Positions 17,323 to 27,021 of a DNA stretch of 64,000 bases are shown here, piece after piece (position 1 is the stretch's first letter; each line of letters opens with the position of its first letter). The stretch is from Pseudomonas monteilii (GTDB taxonomy: Bacteria > Pseudomonadota > Gammaproteobacteria > Pseudomonadales > Pseudomonadaceae). Below the pieces are notes generated by a model. The model made no database searches and had not been told where the DNA came from. It was given only the letters and a program-made list of their open reading frames with translations. A program made the translations under genes and the position numbers. The stretch covers positions 1,860,001-1,924,000 of the forward strand of contig CP013997.1 in NCBI GenBank assembly GCA_001534745.1, given 5' to 3'.

Positions 17323-19566
17323 TCAGAAATCGATCGTCGCCGACAGCTGATACGTGCGCGGTTCACCCAGGGCCAGGCTGGCCGTCTGGGGCATGCCCCA
17401 GTAGTTCTTGTTGGCGAGGTTCGAGACCTGGGCGCGTACCACCACCGGCTTGCCACTGACGTTCATCGCATAGCGCGCGCCGGCGTCGAAGAGCGTGTAG
17501 CCGGGAATCGACTGGCTATTGTCGGCGCTGATGTACTGCTTCGACAGCGACGTGGCGTTGGCGGTCAGGGTCAGGCCTTCGACGAAGGGCGTGTCCCACT
17601 CGACGCCCAGCTTGCCTTGCAGTTTCGGCACACCGGTGGCGGTCTTGCCCTCCTGGGTGCTCGTGCTGGCCTTGGTCACTTTCGGGTCCACGTAGGCGAT
17701 GCCGCCCATCAGGCGTACGTCCATCGTCGGCGAACCGAAGAAGGTCCATTCGACCCCGCGGTTACGTTGCTCGCCGCCGAAGGAGTAGATATCGGTGGCC
17801 GGGTCGGTGTAGCCGTTGGGGCGCTTGATCTCGTACAGCGCCAGGGTGTGGGTGAACGTGCCCAGGTCGAGCTTGGCGCCGATCTCGCGCTGCTTGGACT
17901 CGTAGGGCGCGAACATTTCACCGGCGTTGGCCGCGGTCAGGGGCGCCGAGCTGCCTTTGCTCAGCCCTTCGATGTAGTTGGCATACAGCGAAAGCTCATC
18001 GGTCAGCTTGAACAGGATGGCCCCTGCCGGGCTGGTGGCGTGTTCATCGTAGCCTGGCCGGTTGCGCTCGCCCGTGCCGGTATTGTAGGTGTCGGAGACC
18101 ACCTCCTGACGGCGCACGCCCAGGGTCAACTGAACACGCTCGTCGAGGAACGACAAGGTGTCGGCGATGCCGTAGCTCTTCAAATCGTTCTCGTTATGGA
18201 TGATGGAGGGCCATGCTTCCGGCGCCTTGGGGCCCCAGACCGGGTGGTAGAGGTTGGTGACCCAGGTGGTGTTCGGAATGCCGCGACGCCCCCAGTCACG
18301 TTCCTTGTCGCTGTACTGGGTCGCGTTGATCGACCACTGGTGGCCGACGCCGAAGGTGTCGAACTGGCCGCGCAGGCCGACTTCGGCAGAGGTCTTGTGA
18401 AATTCCTGGCGCAGTTGCCCCAGGGTCGTGGAGATGTCACCCCGGGCGTTGATCACGGTGGCCGACATGGCGCCGCTGTACTGGTAATGGGTCTTGCTGG
18501 TGCCCACGGCACCGTAGGCGGTCAGCTGGTCGCTCAAGGCGTATTCACCGCGCAGGATCACCCCCTTGTCCTGGGTGCGGACACGTCCCCAGTCCGGGTT
18601 GAGCAGGGTGTCCGCGCTGGGCGGCTTGGGCACCGACACCCCTGCCGCCAGGCCGAGGCCGCGGTTCTGCCCGACGGTGGTGTCGTCGCTGTCGAACAGG
18701 TCGAGGGACAGCCGCGCGCGCTCGCCGCGCCAGTCCAGGGCCAGGGCATTCACGCCGACCCGATGGCTCTGGTCATCGGTGGCCGCATCGCCGTCGCGGT
18801 AGACCGAGTTGAAACGCACCCCGAACTGGTTGCCCTCGCCGAAGCGGCGCCCGATGTCCACGTGGCCACCGATCTGCGAGTCCGATTCGAAGGTGCCGGT
18901 CACGCGGGTCAACGGCGTGTCGGCGGCACGCTTGGGCACCAGGTTGATGGTGCCGCCCACCGAACCGTTCGGCGGCATGCCGTTGAGCAGCACGGAGGGG
19001 CCCTTGAGCACTTCGATGCGTTCGTAGATCTCCGGCGAGGCACGGTAGAACGGCGCCATGCCGAACAGGCCTTCGACGGTCATGTCGCTGGGGCTGGTGC
19101 TGAAACCGCGGATCGAATAGCTCTCGCTGTGGGTGTTCTTCACGCCATTGGTGAAGACCGACGGGTCGGTGGCGGCGATCACGTCGGTGATGTCCCGGGC
19201 CTGCAGGTCCTGCACGTACTGCTCGGTGTAGCTGAGGGTGCTGAAGGGCGTTTCCATCACATCCTTGTTGCCCAGCAGGCCGACGCGCCCGCCCGTGGCC
19301 ACCTGACCGCCCGCATAGACCGGAGGCAGGTCGCTGGCAGCGTCCTCGGCCGCCTCGACGGTGATGTCCGACAGGACCAGGGGCGTCTGCGCCGACTCGC
19401 TCGGCGTCTGGGGAACTGGCGTTTGCGCCAGGGCCGCGTGCGTCGTCGCCCCCAGGCTCAGCAGCAAGGCCAGGCGCACGGCCAGGAAGGTGCGGTCATG
19501 GGCCAGGCGCGGTGCAGGCAGGGCAGCGACAGAGGCAGGGCAGGCAAGGGTGCAGCGTGACGACAT
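17323..19566 (-). CDS. TonB-dependent ferric-siderophore receptor (BauA-like)
   Basis: 747 aa. The N-terminal signal region ends in AALAQ (near residue 48). The plug domain at about 85-200 contains SIRGFSTSPSDMTVEGL and ERIEVLKGPSVLLNGMPPNGSVGGTINLVPKR. A ~22-strand barrel follows and ends in the outer-membrane Phe (LSATIDF). No STN signalling domain precedes the plug, so it does not signal to a FecI/FecR-type system. Its place beside the binding protein and permeases matches bauA in acinetobactin loci. It should take up ferric pseudomonine or a close analogue. A Fur-like site lies upstream, and the RBS and start codon fall in an inverted repeat. Confidence 0.92.
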   Translation of the reverse strand: MSSRCTLACPASVAALPAPRLAHDRTFLAVRLALLLSLGATTHAALAQTPVPQTPSESAQTPLVLSDITVEAAEDAASDLPPVYAGGQVATGGRVGLLGNKDVMETPFSTLSYTEQYVQDLQARDITDVIAATDPSVFTNGVKNTHSESYSIRGFSTSPSDMTVEGLFGMAPFYRASPEIYERIEVLKGPSVLLNGMPPNGSVGGTINLVPKRAADTPLTRVTGTFESDSQIGGHVDIGRRFGEGNQFGVRFNSVYRDGDAATDDQSHRVGVNALALDWRGERARLSLDLFDSDDTTVGQNRGLGLAAGVSVPKPPSADTLLNPDWGRVRTQDKGVILRGEYALSDQLTAYGAVGTSKTHYQYSGAMSATVINARGDISTTLGQLRQEFHKTSAEVGLRGQFDTFGVGHQWSINATQYSDKERDWGRRGIPNTTWVTNLYHPVWGPKAPEAWPSIIHNENDLKSYGIADTLSFLDERVQLTLGVRRQEVVSDTYNTGTGERNRPGYDEHATSPAGAILFKLTDELSLYANYIEGLSKGSSAPLTAANAGEMFAPYESKQREIGAKLDLGTFTHTLALYEIKRPNGYTDPATDIYSFGGEQRNRGVEWTFFGSPTMDVRLMGGIAYVDPKVTKASTSTQEGKTATGVPKLQGKLGVEWDTPFVEGLTLTANATSLSKQYISADNSQSIPGYTLFDAGARYAMNVSGKPVVVRAQVSNLANKNYWGMPQTASLALGEPRTYQLSATIDF

Positions 19567-19643
19567 TGCGGGATTCCTTTCGATTCGACCCAGGATGGAA
19601 GTGATGCACTACCTTTCCGAACCAGACACGAAATCCCGCAATG
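19564..19643 (-). promoter_or_regulatory. Inverted repeat enclosing the receptor's RBS and start codon
   Basis: AATCCCGCAATG at 19632-19643 is the perfect 12-base inverse of CATTGCGGGATT at 19564-19575. In the receptor mRNA the 3' arm contains AATCCCGCA and the AUG, and the ribosome-binding AAAGG sits at its edge, so folding would hide the start. About 56 bases separate the arms. Whether the 5' arm is transcribed depends on the start site, which is not mapped. Confidence 0.5.
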
Positions 19644-19656
19644 TTAATCATTAGCA
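19638..19656. promoter_or_regulatory. Candidate Fur box upstream of the receptor
   Basis: GCAATGTTAATCATTAGCA matches the Fur consensus GATAATGATAATCATTATC at most central positions. It lies 72 bp upstream of the receptor ATG. Iron-dependent repression is expected for this gene class. Confidence 0.55.
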
Positions 19657-19678
19657 ATTGATGCGAATCAGACACTCA

Positions 19679-20671
19679 TCAACGGGCGACCTGCTGGTCC
19701 TGGGGCAGGTAGCCTTTCACCACGTCGTCGGCGATACGTTCCAGGCAGGTCACGCTGGCAGTGCACAGGTACCAGGTCTGCGCATCGACGAACACCACGC
19801 GGCCGGCGTTCCAGGCCTTGGTGCGACGCAGCAGCGGGTTGTCCAGGCTGTCGAGGTTCAGGGCAGGCCGGCGCTCCATCACGGCGGTCCGGTCGATCAC
19901 GTAGAGGATGTCGGGGTCGGCCTCGCGGATGAACTCGTTGGAGATCGGCTGCCCATGCAGGCTCGCCGCCAGGTCGTTACTGGCCGGCTTGACCCCCAGG
20001 GTGTCGAACACGTAGCCGTAGCGCGACTTGACGCCGTAGGAGGTGAAGGCGCCATTGTTGTGCAGCACGATCAGGGCTTTTTCCGGGCGGCCCTCGGTCA
20101 CCTGGCGGGTGCGGGCGATGGTGGCGTCCATCTGCGCGACTTTCTGCTCGGCCAGGGTCTGCTTGCCGAAGATGTGACCCAGGGTTCGCAGGTGGGCCTT
20201 GGCCGTGTCGAGGAAGTCGCTGCGCTGGTTGGTCAGGTCGACATCGTCGTAGAGGGTCGGCGCGATCTCGCTCAGTTCGGCATAGCTCTGCGCCTGCAGG
20301 GGCGAGATCAGGATCAGGTCCGGCTTGAGCGCATGCAGGCGCTCCAGGTTGGGCTGGATGGTGGTGCCGACGTCGGCGATCCCCGGGTCGTCGCGGTAGG
20401 GCAGCAGGAACGTCGACACATAGTCCTTGGCCATGCCCACCAGGGGCGCCTGCAACTGCACGACGCTGTCGACCTCGCTCATGTCGAAGGCGACCACGCG
20501 TTGCGGTGGTGCCTTGATCACGGTGGTGCCGAGCGCATGCTCGATGCGCACCGGCGCATAGTCGGCGCTGGAAGTGGTCGTAGCGTTCGGCGCGTCGGCC
20601 TTGGGCTGGTCGCAGCCGGCCAGGGACAGGGCGATGGCCAGGGTCAGCAGGGACGTGGCGAGAGGATTCAT
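19679..20671 (-). CDS. Periplasmic ferric-siderophore binding lipoprotein (BauB-like)
   Basis: 330 aa. The signal peptide ends in a lipobox-like LSLAGC near residue 20, so it is probably lipid-anchored. The body is a class III periplasmic binding protein (FatB/BauB/FepB fold): VVAFDMSEVDSVVQL near the first lobe, LKPDLILISPLQAQSYAEL, and DPDILYVIDRTA in the second lobe. It passes ferric siderophore from the receptor to the FecCD permeases. The ATG at 20671 overlaps the ATPase stop by 4 bp. It is last in the transport operon; the receptor gene follows after 112 bp with its own promoter. Confidence 0.9.
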   Translation of the reverse strand: MNPLATSLLTLAIALSLAGCDQPKADAPNATTTSSADYAPVRIEHALGTTVIKAPPQRVVAFDMSEVDSVVQLQAPLVGMAKDYVSTFLLPYRDDPGIADVGTTIQPNLERLHALKPDLILISPLQAQSYAELSEIAPTLYDDVDLTNQRSDFLDTAKAHLRTLGHIFGKQTLAEQKVAQMDATIARTRQVTEGRPEKALIVLHNNGAFTSYGVKSRYGYVFDTLGVKPASNDLAASLHGQPISNEFIREADPDILYVIDRTAVMERRPALNLDSLDNPLLRRTKAWNAGRVVFVDAQTWYLCTASVTCLERIADDVVKGYLPQDQQVAR

Positions 20672-21450
20672 GGCAGCTCCGGCGAAAGCGATGGGTTGAA
20701 GTAATTGCAGACGAATCCGCGCCCGGCGGGCAGGATCTCGAAGTCCAGGTCGAACAGTTCGCGCAGGCGCGTCTCGTCGATCACCTCGGCGACCGGGCCG
20801 CAAAAGCGCACCGTGCCCCGCTTCATGGCCACGATGTGGTCGGAATAGTTGGCGGCGAAATTGATGTCGTGCACCACCAGGATCACCGTGCGGCCGTGCT
20901 CGTCGCACAGCCGGCGCAGCGCGCGCATGATCAGCACGGCGTGCTTCATGTCCAGGTTGTTCAGCGGTTCGTCCAGCAGCAGGTAGGGCGTCTGCTGGGC
21001 GATGGTCATGGCCAGGAACGCCATCTGCCGCTGGCCGCCACTCAGTTCGTCGACGTACTGCCCGCGCAAGGCCTCCAGCGACAGGAAGGCGATGGCCTCG
21101 TCGATGATCCGCCGGTCGTCGGCGGTCAGCGCGCCCTGGCTGTAGGGAAAACGGCCGAAGGCGACCAGTTCGTCCACGGTCAGCCTGAGGTTGAAGTCCG
21201 GCGTCTGGCGCAAAGTCGCCACGCGCTTGGCGTAGTCGCGCACGGCCCACTGACCGATCGCCTGTCCGTCGAGGCACAGCTCGCCGGCCGAGGCCTGCTG
21301 GAGCCGGGCGATGAGCATCAGCAACGTGGTCTTGCCCGCGCCATTGGGGCCGATCAGCGACGTGATCCGCCCGGTCGGAAACTGCACGGTGACGTCCGTC
21401 AGCACGGCTTTCGGGCCGTAGGCCTTGGACACATGGCTCAGCGTGATCAT
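20668..21450 (-). CDS. Ferric-siderophore ABC transporter ATPase (BauE-like)
   Basis: A 260-aa FepC/BauE-type ATPase with Walker A GPNGAGKTT, Q-loop region LRQTPDF, signature ELSGGQRQMAF, Walker B YLLLDEPLNNLD and switch His in VVHDINFA. It powers the two FecCD-type permeases encoded directly upstream. Start and stop overlap the neighbouring genes by 4 bp each, so all import components are translationally coupled. Confidence 0.92.
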   Translation of the reverse strand: MITLSHVSKAYGPKAVLTDVTVQFPTGRITSLIGPNGAGKTTLLMLIARLQQASAGELCLDGQAIGQWAVRDYAKRVATLRQTPDFNLRLTVDELVAFGRFPYSQGALTADDRRIIDEAIAFLSLEALRGQYVDELSGGQRQMAFLAMTIAQQTPYLLLDEPLNNLDMKHAVLIMRALRRLCDEHGRTVILVVHDINFAANYSDHIVAMKRGTVRFCGPVAEVIDETRLRELFDLDFEILPAGRGFVCNYFNPSLSPELP

Positions 21451-22397
21451 GCGGTTCCTCGTGTACGCGTCATCAGGGCCAGGAAATACGCCCCGCAGAC
21501 CAGGTTGATCAGGATGTTGACCGACATGTTGTAGTTGAACGCCTGTTCGACCAGGTACTGCGCGACGATGAACAATGCCATCGCCACCCCGCTGGCCAGC
21601 GGCAGCGTGACCCGGTGCCGGAAGGTCCGTGCCAGCGTGTAGGTGAGGTTGGCGACGAACACGCCCATGAAGGCCGTCGGCCCGATCAGGCTGGTGGACA
21701 CCGCCACCAGCACTGCGATCACGGCCATCTGCACGCTGACCGCGCGCAGGTGATCGACCCCTAGCACGATGGCCTGGTCGCGCCCCAGCGCCAGCACGTC
21801 CAGCACCGGCAGCGTGCGCCGTACCACCAGGCAGGCGAGGGCGGCCAGCACGGCGGAGTAGGCCACTTGCAGCGGCTGCGCCTTGTTGAACGAGGCGTAG
21901 TTGAAGCCTTGCAGGATCGAGAACTCCCCAGGGCTGACCTTGAGTTGGATGAACTGCGTCACGGTGCTCAGCACCAGGCTCAGCACCAGCCCCACCAGCA
22001 ACAGCAGGTAGACGTTCTGCCGGCCGTCGCGCAACAGCCAGCGATGCAGCAGCCAGGAATAGCCGAGCATCAGCAGGATCGACAGCCAGACGTTGCCGTG
22101 GCGACCGAGCAGGATCAGGCTGTGGGTGCCGATCAGCAGGATCAGCAAGGCCTGGAACAGCAGGTAGACGGCCTCGTAGCCCATGATGGCCGGGGTCAGG
22201 ATGCGGTTGCCGGTCAGGGTCTGGAAGATGACCGAGGAGCAGCCGATGCACACGCCGGCGACCCCGATCGCCGCCAGGCGCGTCAGGCGCCGGGGAATGA
22301 CGTAGGCCATGTCCAGCCCCGACCCCAGCAGGACGAAGGCCACCGCCAGGGCGGCGACCAGCAGCCAGATGCCCAGGCGGGCGTCCAGGCGGCTCAT
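21447..22397 (-). CDS. FecCD-family siderophore permease (BauC-like)
   Basis: 316 aa with about nine membrane helices. FecCD features include IGCSSVIFQTLTGNRILTPAIMGYEA near the N-terminus and SLIGPTAFMGVFVANLTY near residue 225. It forms the inner-membrane channel with the permease encoded upstream. GGAGGTCC precedes the ATG at 22397, and both ends overlap neighbouring genes. Assignment as the BauC rather than BauD partner follows order only. Confidence 0.88.
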   Translation of the reverse strand: MSRLDARLGIWLLVAALAVAFVLLGSGLDMAYVIPRRLTRLAAIGVAGVCIGCSSVIFQTLTGNRILTPAIMGYEAVYLLFQALLILLIGTHSLILLGRHGNVWLSILLMLGYSWLLHRWLLRDGRQNVYLLLLVGLVLSLVLSTVTQFIQLKVSPGEFSILQGFNYASFNKAQPLQVAYSAVLAALACLVVRRTLPVLDVLALGRDQAIVLGVDHLRAVSVQMAVIAVLVAVSTSLIGPTAFMGVFVANLTYTLARTFRHRVTLPLASGVAMALFIVAQYLVEQAFNYNMSVNILINLVCGAYFLALMTRTRGTA

Positions 22398-23344
22398 GTG
22401 GACCTCCTCAGCAACAGGATCAGAAACAGCACGCCGCCCACGCTGCCGGCCACCAGGCCGATGGGCACCTCGAAGGGGTAGATCAACAGACGCCCGAGGA
22501 TGTCGCAGGCCAGCAGCATCGAGGCGCCGCACAGGGCCACCAGCGGCAAGGTCCGCTGCAGGTTCTCGCCATAGCGCAGGGCGATCAGGTTGGGAATGAC
22601 CAGGCCGACGAAGGGAATCGCACCGACGGTGATCACGGTGACCGATACCGTCAGCGCCACCAGCAGCAACCCGAGGGTCATGGTCGCCGTGTAGTTCAGG
22701 CCCAGGCTGTTAGCCATGCCTTCACCCATGCCCAGGACGGTGAAGCGCTGGGCGAACAGGTAGATGAGCACCACCACCGGCAGGATGACGAAGATGATTT
22801 CGTAATTGCCCTGCACGATGCGCGAGAAGTCGCCCATCAGCCAGCCCTGCAGGCTCTGCAGCAACTGGTGACGGTAGGCCCAGAATTCGGCGAGGGCGCT
22901 GAGCACGCTGCCGTACATCAGGCCGAGCACCGGCACCAGCACGATGCTCTTGAAGCGGATGCGGCGGATCATCGCCACGTAGGCCAGGCTGGCAGCGAAG
23001 CTGACGCCCAGCGCCATCAGCATCTTGCCGGCGGTGCCGACACCTGGAAAAGCGCTCACGGCGATCAGGATGCCGAGCTTGGCCGCGTCCAGGCCACCGC
23101 TGGTGGCCGGCTCGACGAAGCGGTTGCGCACGATCTGTTGCAGCACCACCCCGCACACCGCCAGGCCGGCACCGGACAGCATCAGGGCAGCCAGGCGCGG
23201 CAGGCGGCTGGCCGTCAGCGTCAGCCAGGCGTCTTCGGACAGGCCGGCCAGGTCGAGCCAGGTCATCCGGCCGACCCCGACCATCAGCGACACCCCACAC
23301 AGCACCGCGAACAGCACCACGAGTACGGGCGGTCTCAAACGCAC
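22394..23344 (-). CDS. FecCD-family siderophore permease (BauD-like)
   Basis: 316 aa with about nine helices; family motifs ASRLPRLAALMLSGAGLAVCG, then EPATSGGLDAAKLG, and AIPFVGLVIPNLIALRYG near residue 225. It is the second half of the heterodimeric import channel. A GTG at 23344 was chosen as the start because it precedes the first hydrophobic segment directly. It overlaps the upstream exporter gene by 10 bp. A TTG further upstream is possible but unlikely. Confidence 0.85.
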   Translation of the reverse strand: MRLRPPVLVVLFAVLCGVSLMVGVGRMTWLDLAGLSEDAWLTLTASRLPRLAALMLSGAGLAVCGVVLQQIVRNRFVEPATSGGLDAAKLGILIAVSAFPGVGTAGKMLMALGVSFAASLAYVAMIRRIRFKSIVLVPVLGLMYGSVLSALAEFWAYRHQLLQSLQGWLMGDFSRIVQGNYEIIFVILPVVVLIYLFAQRFTVLGMGEGMANSLGLNYTATMTLGLLLVALTVSVTVITVGAIPFVGLVIPNLIALRYGENLQRTLPLVALCGASMLLACDILGRLLIYPFEVPIGLVAGSVGGVLFLILLLRRST

Positions 23345-25104
23345 CCCTCGTCCACCGGCTGCCCGGCGATACGCCAACCCTTGGCCATCTGGCGCTGGGC
23401 CAGAAAGTGTGCGTACCGCCCGCCGGCCTCGCGCAGCGCTGCCGGCGTGCCGTGCTCGCAGACGCGACCCTGGTCAAGTACCACGATGCGGTCGGCCATG
23501 GCTACGGTGGACAACTGGTGGGCGATCACGATCACCGTGCGTTGGCCGCGCAGGCGCGTCAGGGTCTCGGTGATCGCGGCCTGATTGTGTGCATCCAGTG
23601 CCGCCGTGGCTTCGTCGACCAGCAGGATCGGCGCCGGCTTGATCAGCGCACGCGCGATCGACAGGCGTTGACGCTCGCCGCCCGACAGGCGGGTGCCGCC
23701 TTCGCCGACGGGCGTCGCCAGGCCCTGGGGCAAGCGCTCGAGCATCTCCATGATGCCCGCCTGGCGCGCCACCTCGAGCACCTCGTCATCGGTGGCGTCG
23801 GGTTTGCCGAGGCGGATGTTGTCGGCGATGCTGCCCTGGAACAGGTAGGCGTCCTGGAAGATCTGGCTGATCTGCCCGGCCAGCTGGGCACTGCTCATCT
23901 GCCGGACGTCCACGCCGCCGATGCGCACGCTGCCCTGGTCGGCGTCGAAGAACCGCGCGATCAGGCGCATCACCGTGCTCTTGCCCGAGCCGGAAGCCCC
24001 TACCAGCGCGGTCATGCTGCCGGCAGGAAAGGTCAGGTCGATGCCGTCGAGCACCTTGGGCTGGTCTGGGCCATAGGCGAAGCTCAGGCCGCGCAGCTCG
24101 ACGCTGGCGTCGGCGGGCGCCTGGGTGCGCTCGGGCAGAGGCAGGGGGCGTGCGGCGAGTAGGTCGGCAACCACGGCCAGTTGGCTGCGCGCACCGCGCA
24201 GCACGTCACTGTAGCTGGCGACCTCGAGCAGCGGATCGATGAAGCGCGTGGTCAGCAGCAGGGCCATGACCAGGGCCACGCCCGTGCCGGCCGGTACGCC
24301 TGTGACACCCAGGTGACCCAGCGTCAGTACGGCGCCGACCAGCAGCAGGGCGAACACCGCGTGCACCGCGCCGGTGTTGAACACCACCGACATGGCCGAC
24401 ACCCGGATCAGGTCCTTGCCGGCGCGCTGCTGCTCGTCCAGGGCGCGTTGCAGAAAGCGCGTGCCGCCAGCGTCGCCATTGAATGCGCGCAGTACCGACT
24501 GGGCCTGGGCGAACTCGACCATGCGCTGGCTGGCACGTGCGGTCTGCGCATGGTGTCGGGCATCGGCGCGCTGGCCCAGGCGCGCGGTGACGGCGAACAG
24601 CGCCAGCAGCACCAGCAGCGCCACCAGGGCGAGCGTCCCCAGCCGGGCGTCCAGCCCGTACAGCGCCACGCCGACCGTGACCGGTGTGACGATCGCCGTC
24701 AGCAGTGGGGTGAACACATGGGCCGGCAACTGCGCCAGGGTCATCATGCCCTGGGTCGTGACATGGCTCAGGCGCGCGGTGTTGGCCGCATCGAACCAGC
24801 CGATCGGCAGCTGCGCCATGTGCTCGCCCAGACGGTGGCGTCCCCCTTGCAGGACGGCGATGCCAACGCGGATGCCCAGTTTCTCCACGACCCGGCGCAA
24901 CCCCCAGCACAGCGCCACGCCGACCAGCAGCGCCACCAGCCAGGCGGCGGCGCGTCCAGGCGCGCCACTCAACAGGTGCGAGAGCACGGGCACCACGGTC
25001 ACGATGGTCAGGCCACTGAGCAGGCCATAGACCAGGGTCAGCCCCAGGTAGCGGTACAGCACGCGGGCGTCCGCGCCCAGCAGTGCGATGAACGTCTTCA
25101 GCAT
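23335..25104 (-). CDS. ABC half-transporter with fused membrane domain (YbtP/YbtQ/BarA-B type)
   Basis: 589 aa: six membrane helices in the first ~310 residues, then a nucleotide-binding domain with Walker A GASGSGKST, signature RLSGGERQRLSIARAL, Walker B ILLVDEATAALD and switch His in IAHQLST. It forms a probable heterodimer with the next protein. In acinetobactin loci the corresponding BarA/BarB pair is assigned to siderophore export, while yersiniabactin YbtP/YbtQ import the ferric siderophore, so direction cannot be read from sequence. The gene overlaps both neighbours. Confidence 0.88.
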   Translation of the reverse strand: MLKTFIALLGADARVLYRYLGLTLVYGLLSGLTIVTVVPVLSHLLSGAPGRAAAWLVALLVGVALCWGLRRVVEKLGIRVGIAVLQGGRHRLGEHMAQLPIGWFDAANTARLSHVTTQGMMTLAQLPAHVFTPLLTAIVTPVTVGVALYGLDARLGTLALVALLVLLALFAVTARLGQRADARHHAQTARASQRMVEFAQAQSVLRAFNGDAGGTRFLQRALDEQQRAGKDLIRVSAMSVVFNTGAVHAVFALLLVGAVLTLGHLGVTGVPAGTGVALVMALLLTTRFIDPLLEVASYSDVLRGARSQLAVVADLLAARPLPLPERTQAPADASVELRGLSFAYGPDQPKVLDGIDLTFPAGSMTALVGASGSGKSTVMRLIARFFDADQGSVRIGGVDVRQMSSAQLAGQISQIFQDAYLFQGSIADNIRLGKPDATDDEVLEVARQAGIMEMLERLPQGLATPVGEGGTRLSGGERQRLSIARALIKPAPILLVDEATAALDAHNQAAITETLTRLRGQRTVIVIAHQLSTVAMADRIVVLDQGRVCEHGTPAALREAGGRYAHFLAQRQMAKGWRIAGQPVDEGCV

Positions 25105-26897
25105 GGCGAGGGCGCCTCCTGGCGAGTCTGCGATTCGTCCCCGAGCGTCCAGAGCCGGGCATAGCGACCCTGGCGCGCCAGCAGCTGCGCGTGGGTGCCG
25201 CGTTCTTCGATGTGGCCATCGGCAAGTACGAGGATCTGGTCGGCGTGCATGACGGTGTCCAGCCGGTGTGCGATCACCAGCACGGTACGGTCCTTGGCGA
25301 AGCGCGACAGGGCACTCTGGATCTGCACCTCGTTCTCGGCGTCGGCGGCGGCGGTCGCCTCGTCCAGCACCAGCACCGGCGGGTCGAGCAGCACGGCGCG
25401 GGCGATGCTCACCCGTTGCAGCTCACCGCCGGACAGGTGCGCGTCCTCACCGATCACCGAGTCGTAGCCACGCGGCAAGGCCAGGATGCGCTCGTGAATG
25501 TTGGCGGTACGGGCGGCCGCCTCGATCTCGTCCTGGGTGGCCGTCGGTCGACCGAGGGCGATGTTGTCGCGCAGGCTGGCATCGATCAGGCGCACGTCCT
25601 GCAACACGAAACCGATCTGGCGATAGAGCTGCGTGCTGTCCAGCGTGCGCAGGTCCGCGCCGCCCAGGGTGATGCGCCCGGCGTCCGGGTCGAAGAACCG
25701 CAACAGCAGGCGCGCCAGGGTCGACTTGCCCGCGCCGGACGGGCCGACCAGCGCGGTGACCGTGCCGGGTGCCAGGGTGAAGCTGACGTCCTCGAGCACC
25801 GGTGCGTCGCCGTAACGGTAGCTCACCTGTTCGACCCGAATCTCGTTGCCTTGCGGCGCGCTGGCCGAATCGGCCGACAGGGTCTCGAGTACCGGGGTGC
25901 GCAGCAGCGCGCCGACACGCTGCGCCGCACCCGTGGCGTTCTGCAGGTCGTGGGTGATGTAGCTCAGCAGCAGCAAGGGCGCGCACAGGCCAGGCGCCAC
26001 CAGGACGAAGGGCAGCAGGTCCAGCGGTTGCATCCAGCCCAGGGTGGTGAACAGCAGGCCGGCGGTCAGGATCACGGCCAGCACCACGACCGGGGTCAGC
26101 AAGGCATGGGCATTGGCCATGGCGTTGACCAGCGGTCGCGTGAAGTCGGTGAATGCGGCAGCGAAGGCGTCCACCGCGCCATGGTAGCTGGCGTGGGCCT
26201 GGCCCTCGGCACCGAAGGCCTTGACCACCGGGAGGCCCTGGACGAACGCCACCACCGCGTTGTTGATGTGCGCCATGCCCGCCCCGAAGGCCGGCAGGTG
26301 CGCGGCGCTGGCACGGGTGGCGCGCTGGACGAAGAGGAAGAACAGCGGAAAGGGCAGCAGTGCCACCAGCGCCAGGCGCCAGTCCATGGCGAACAGGTAC
26401 ACCACCGCGCCCAGGACCGCGCCCGAAGCGCGTCCGAGCGTGGTGTAGAAATGCGCGGTCAGGCTGTGCAGGGTATCGATGTCGTCCTGCATGGCCTGCT
26501 TGACCTCCCCGGAGGCCTGCTGGGTGAACCAGCCCAGCGGCACCCTGGCCAGCCGCTCGGCGACGGCCTGGCGCAGGTGGCCGGTGATCTGGTTGTCCGC
26601 CAGGTGAGCGCGTGTCTCGGCCAGCGCCATCAGCGCCATGCCCGCGAACAGGCAGACCAGGCTGGCGCCGATCACCAGCCAGGTTTCGGCGAGCACGCCC
26701 GTCTGGGGCGATGCGGCGGGCTGCCCCAGCATCAGCTGGGCCAGGTGGGCGATACCGGCCAGCGGCACCAGCGTCAGCAGGCTGCCCACGGCTGCCAGTG
26801 AGCCGGCCTGGATCAGGCGGCCGCGAACCGGGCGCAGTATCTCGGACACGCCAGGGTGGGCGGGGGCAGTGGCTTCGGGGGGTTCGGTGACGCTCAT
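25098..26897 (-). CDS. ABC half-transporter, partner of the adjacent one
   Basis: 599 aa: a ~30-residue cytoplasmic tail, six membrane helices, then a nucleotide-binding domain with Walker A GPSGAGKST, signature HLSGGELQRVSIARAV, Walker B VLVLDEATAAAD and IAHRLDT. The two half-transporters are similar in plan but clearly diverged, typical of heterodimeric exporters. It overlaps its partner by 7 bp. The gene lies 124 bp downstream of the ECF sigma gene and so is the first transport gene of that operon. Confidence 0.88.
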   Translation of the reverse strand: MSVTEPPEATAPAHPGVSEILRPVRGRLIQAGSLAAVGSLLTLVPLAGIAHLAQLMLGQPAASPQTGVLAETWLVIGASLVCLFAGMALMALAETRAHLADNQITGHLRQAVAERLARVPLGWFTQQASGEVKQAMQDDIDTLHSLTAHFYTTLGRASGAVLGAVVYLFAMDWRLALVALLPFPLFFLFVQRATRASAAHLPAFGAGMAHINNAVVAFVQGLPVVKAFGAEGQAHASYHGAVDAFAAAFTDFTRPLVNAMANAHALLTPVVVLAVILTAGLLFTTLGWMQPLDLLPFVLVAPGLCAPLLLLSYITHDLQNATGAAQRVGALLRTPVLETLSADSASAPQGNEIRVEQVSYRYGDAPVLEDVSFTLAPGTVTALVGPSGAGKSTLARLLLRFFDPDAGRITLGGADLRTLDSTQLYRQIGFVLQDVRLIDASLRDNIALGRPTATQDEIEAAARTANIHERILALPRGYDSVIGEDAHLSGGELQRVSIARAVLLDPPVLVLDEATAAADAENEVQIQSALSRFAKDRTVLVIAHRLDTVMHADQILVLADGHIEERGTHAQLLARQGRYARLWTLGDESQTRQEAPSPC

Positions 26898-27021
26898 CGA
26901 CGCTCCTGTTCATGGCGGCCGGCGTTGACCGGCAGTGTCCTGGGTGCCCGCGCCTGTGGTGACGCTGACGGGTGTTGCGGGGTATTCCGTACGAGCGCGC
27001 AGAATCCTCAATGGCGCCGCT

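Noticed and set aside
17617..19560. A 647-codon plus-strand frame opposite the TonB receptor
   Set aside because: It is an antisense shadow in GC-rich DNA; the minus strand has all receptor motifs, signal sequence and terminal Phe.
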